In this document: positions 6,985-7,709 of the stretch, one piece after another | Layout: every line of letters starts with the position of its first letter | How positions within the stretch are numbered: the stretch's first letter is position 1 | Assembly: GCA_041591635.1 (NCBI GenBank) | Contig: JBFHRO010000156.1 | Span: forward strand, 1 to 7,709 | Source of the DNA: JACKOD01 sp041591635 | GTDB lineage: Bacteria; Pseudomonadota; Gammaproteobacteria; Pseudomonadales; Oleiphilaceae | Direction: 5' to 3' | DNA: 7,709 bases | Position numbers and translations under genes: made by a program | The notes under the pieces: model-generated | Seen by the model: only the letters and a program-made list of their open reading frames with translations | Database searches by the model: none | Told to the model about the DNA's origin: nothing

Positions 6985-7013
6985 TTTACACCGCCGCCTT
7001 GCCGTCCTAGTAT
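6985..7013 (+). promoter_or_regulatory. Candidate sigma70 promoter of the DUF4124 gene
   Basis: TTTACA (6985-6990) and TAGTAT (7008-7013) are separated by exactly 17 bases and lie 29 bases before the ATG at 7042. The -35 matches consensus at five of six positions and the -10 at four of six. This suggests that the downstream gene is transcribed on its own, besides any read-through from the pump operon. Confidence 0.5.
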
Positions 7014-7041
7014 CAGGCGGTCATTGCTGCGACAGGCTCTT

Positions 7042-7524
7042 ATGAAAATCCCGACACTGTTTCTTACCCTTGTGCTTCTTGCCCTTCTGCCGGCGCTGGC
7101 CAGCGCCGACATTTTCAAATGTACCGACCAGGGCAAAACCCTTTACGCCGACAAGCCCTGCGGCAATTCTGCGCAGAAAATGACGATCATCACTACCACT
7201 CCGTCAGGGCAGGGACTGGCCACGGAGAGCATGAAGGCGATGTCGGCAACCCTGAGCCGGGACCGACGCACCAAGGAGATCGAGCGGGAAATCGAGTCGC
7301 TGCAGGAGAACATTCGCACCTTTCTCACCGATCTTGACCAGGAACTGGCCCGGCTGAAAAACAAAAAACGCTACGCCAACAACAACCTGGCGGGTGCCAC
7401 CTGGGAGGAAAGCATTTCCAGCGAAATGGAAGCAGTCACCGCCAGCTACACCTCAAAAATTGATACCGCCAACCGGCAGATTGATCGGCTGGAAGCCGAG
7501 CGCGAACGGCTGACCGGGCAATAG
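7042..7524 (+). CDS. Secreted DUF4124-domain protein with coiled-coil C-terminus
   Basis: A 160-residue exported protein of unknown function. Residues 1-22 are a clear signal peptide (short basic start, long Leu-rich core, cleavage likely after ASA). Residues 23-55 form a DUF4124 domain: DIFKCTDQGKTLYADKPCG shows the typical pattern of aromatic strand, Gly turn, Y-x-D and final Pro-Cys, with C27 and C40 able to form a disulfide in the periplasm. Residues about 74-110 (rich in Glu, Arg, Leu) and 133-158 (IDTANRQIDRLEAERERL) look like helical coiled-coil segments. The same frame stays open upstream to 6769, inside the pump gene, but I chose the ATG at 7042 because it begins the signal peptide and has AGG 5 bases before it. 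DUF4124 proteins are common in proteobacterial envelopes with no fixed partner. Its position beside the pump is not enough to assign a metal role. Confidence 0.85.
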   Translation: MKIPTLFLTLVLLALLPALASADIFKCTDQGKTLYADKPCGNSAQKMTIITTTPSGQGLATESMKAMSATLSRDRRTKEIEREIESLQENIRTFLTDLDQELARLKNKKRYANNNLAGATWEESISSEMEAVTASYTSKIDTANRQIDRLEAERERLTGQ

Positions 7525-7676
7525 CCCCCCCCGGCTGCGCACCCGATCATGACTACTACCCATTCTGGGGCATGCCTGTGCTCTACCTCTCCCATCGTTT
7601 TTGTAACGAGCGCCACATCAGAAACATTTCGCCTTTTGCATCAACACGTTAACAATAAAAGATTGACAATGGCAGC
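7525..7676. other. Intergenic stretch with no gene; C-run and AT-rich end
   Basis: A run of eight C follows directly on the stop codon (7525-7532), and GGGC-AATA-GCCC (7516-7527) can form only a four-base-pair stem, so there is no convincing terminator. The part from about 7600 becomes AT-rich (CACGTTAACAATAAAAGATTGACAATG), as expected upstream of a gene. TTGACA at 7664-7669 is a perfect -35, but the sequence 17 bases on (TCGATT, 7687-7692) is a poor -10. I see no RNA gene here. Confidence 0.5.
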
Positions 7677-7709
7677 ATGAGCGCCATCGATTTCTCCATG
7701 GAGGTGAAC
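7677..7709 (+). CDS. Possible start of a further gene, cut by the window edge
   Basis: ATG at 7677 opens a frame that runs to the end of the window, reading MSAIDFSMEVN, with a second in-frame ATG at 7698. Eleven codons are too few to identify a family, and no good Shine-Dalgarno precedes 7677. The alternative is that GGAGGTGA (7700-7707), an excellent Shine-Dalgarno, belongs to a gene whose start codon lies just outside the window. Confidence 0.35.
   Translation, partial: MSAIDFSMEVN
7700..7706 (+). promoter_or_regulatory. Shine-Dalgarno-like GGAGGTG at the right edge
   Basis: GGAGGTG(A) is close to a perfect complement of the 16S rRNA 3' end and would place a start codon a few bases beyond 7709. 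It is also readable as codons of the frame opening at 7677, so its role is undecided. Confidence 0.4.

Noticed and set aside
6769..7041. Upstream extension of the DUF4124 frame into the pump gene
   Set aside because: It would overlap the conserved last membrane segments of the pump out of frame and place 91 low-quality residues before a perfect signal peptide.
1..7709. CRISPR array, tRNA or rRNA gene, insertion sequence or phage attachment site
   Set aside because: No regularly spaced repeats, no tRNA-like cloverleaf, no transposase and no terminal inverted repeats were seen on either strand.

Overview
The window is GC-rich chromosomal-type DNA from a Gram-negative bacterium, most likely a gammaproteobacterium of the Pseudomonas/Marinobacter/Halomonas kind. 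The reasons are an outer-membrane factor and tripartite RND pump, a DUF4124 protein typical of Pseudomonadota, GC-rich codon use and tightly packed genes. The genus cannot be fixed from the sequence alone.

Layout, all genes on the + strand: (i) an AT-rich leader with small inverted repeats (1-133), then a flavodoxin-fold, WrbA-like protein (134-709) followed by a strong GC hairpin (720-744). (ii) A 196-base intergenic region holding an AT-rich dyad (810-841) that resembles, but does not match, a CusR/CopR-type operator. (iii) A compact three-gene operon, 906-6943, with the order outer-membrane factor, periplasmic adaptor, RND pump (cusC-cusB-cusA like). The first two genes overlap by 16 bases and the last two are 12 bases apart, each internal start having a good Shine-Dalgarno. 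(iv) A 98-base gap with a 10-bp direct repeat and a plausible sigma70 promoter, then a secreted DUF4124 protein (7042-7524). (v) A 185-base right edge in which another gene appears to start (7677 or just past 7709).

The three operon products should form an envelope-spanning Cu(I)/Ag(I) efflux pump. The pump has the three periplasmic methionines of the E. coli CusA metal site at the equivalent positions (M565, M615, M664), and the adaptor has the CusB N-terminal methionine triad (M80, M94, M96). The adaptor also ends in a complete CusF-like domain with the H/W/M/M copper set (H478, W486, M489, M491), so the metallochaperone is fused to the adaptor and no separate cusF is present. No cusR/cusS sensor pair and no copper P-type ATPase lie in the window.

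This is mainly a recognisable metal-efflux locus. I found no convincing new system. The points most worth a second look are the fused chaperone, the apparent loss of one methionine pair from the pump's relay, and the operator-like dyad. Comparisons with E. coli CusA, CusB and CusF were made from memory of those sequences, not by running an alignment.
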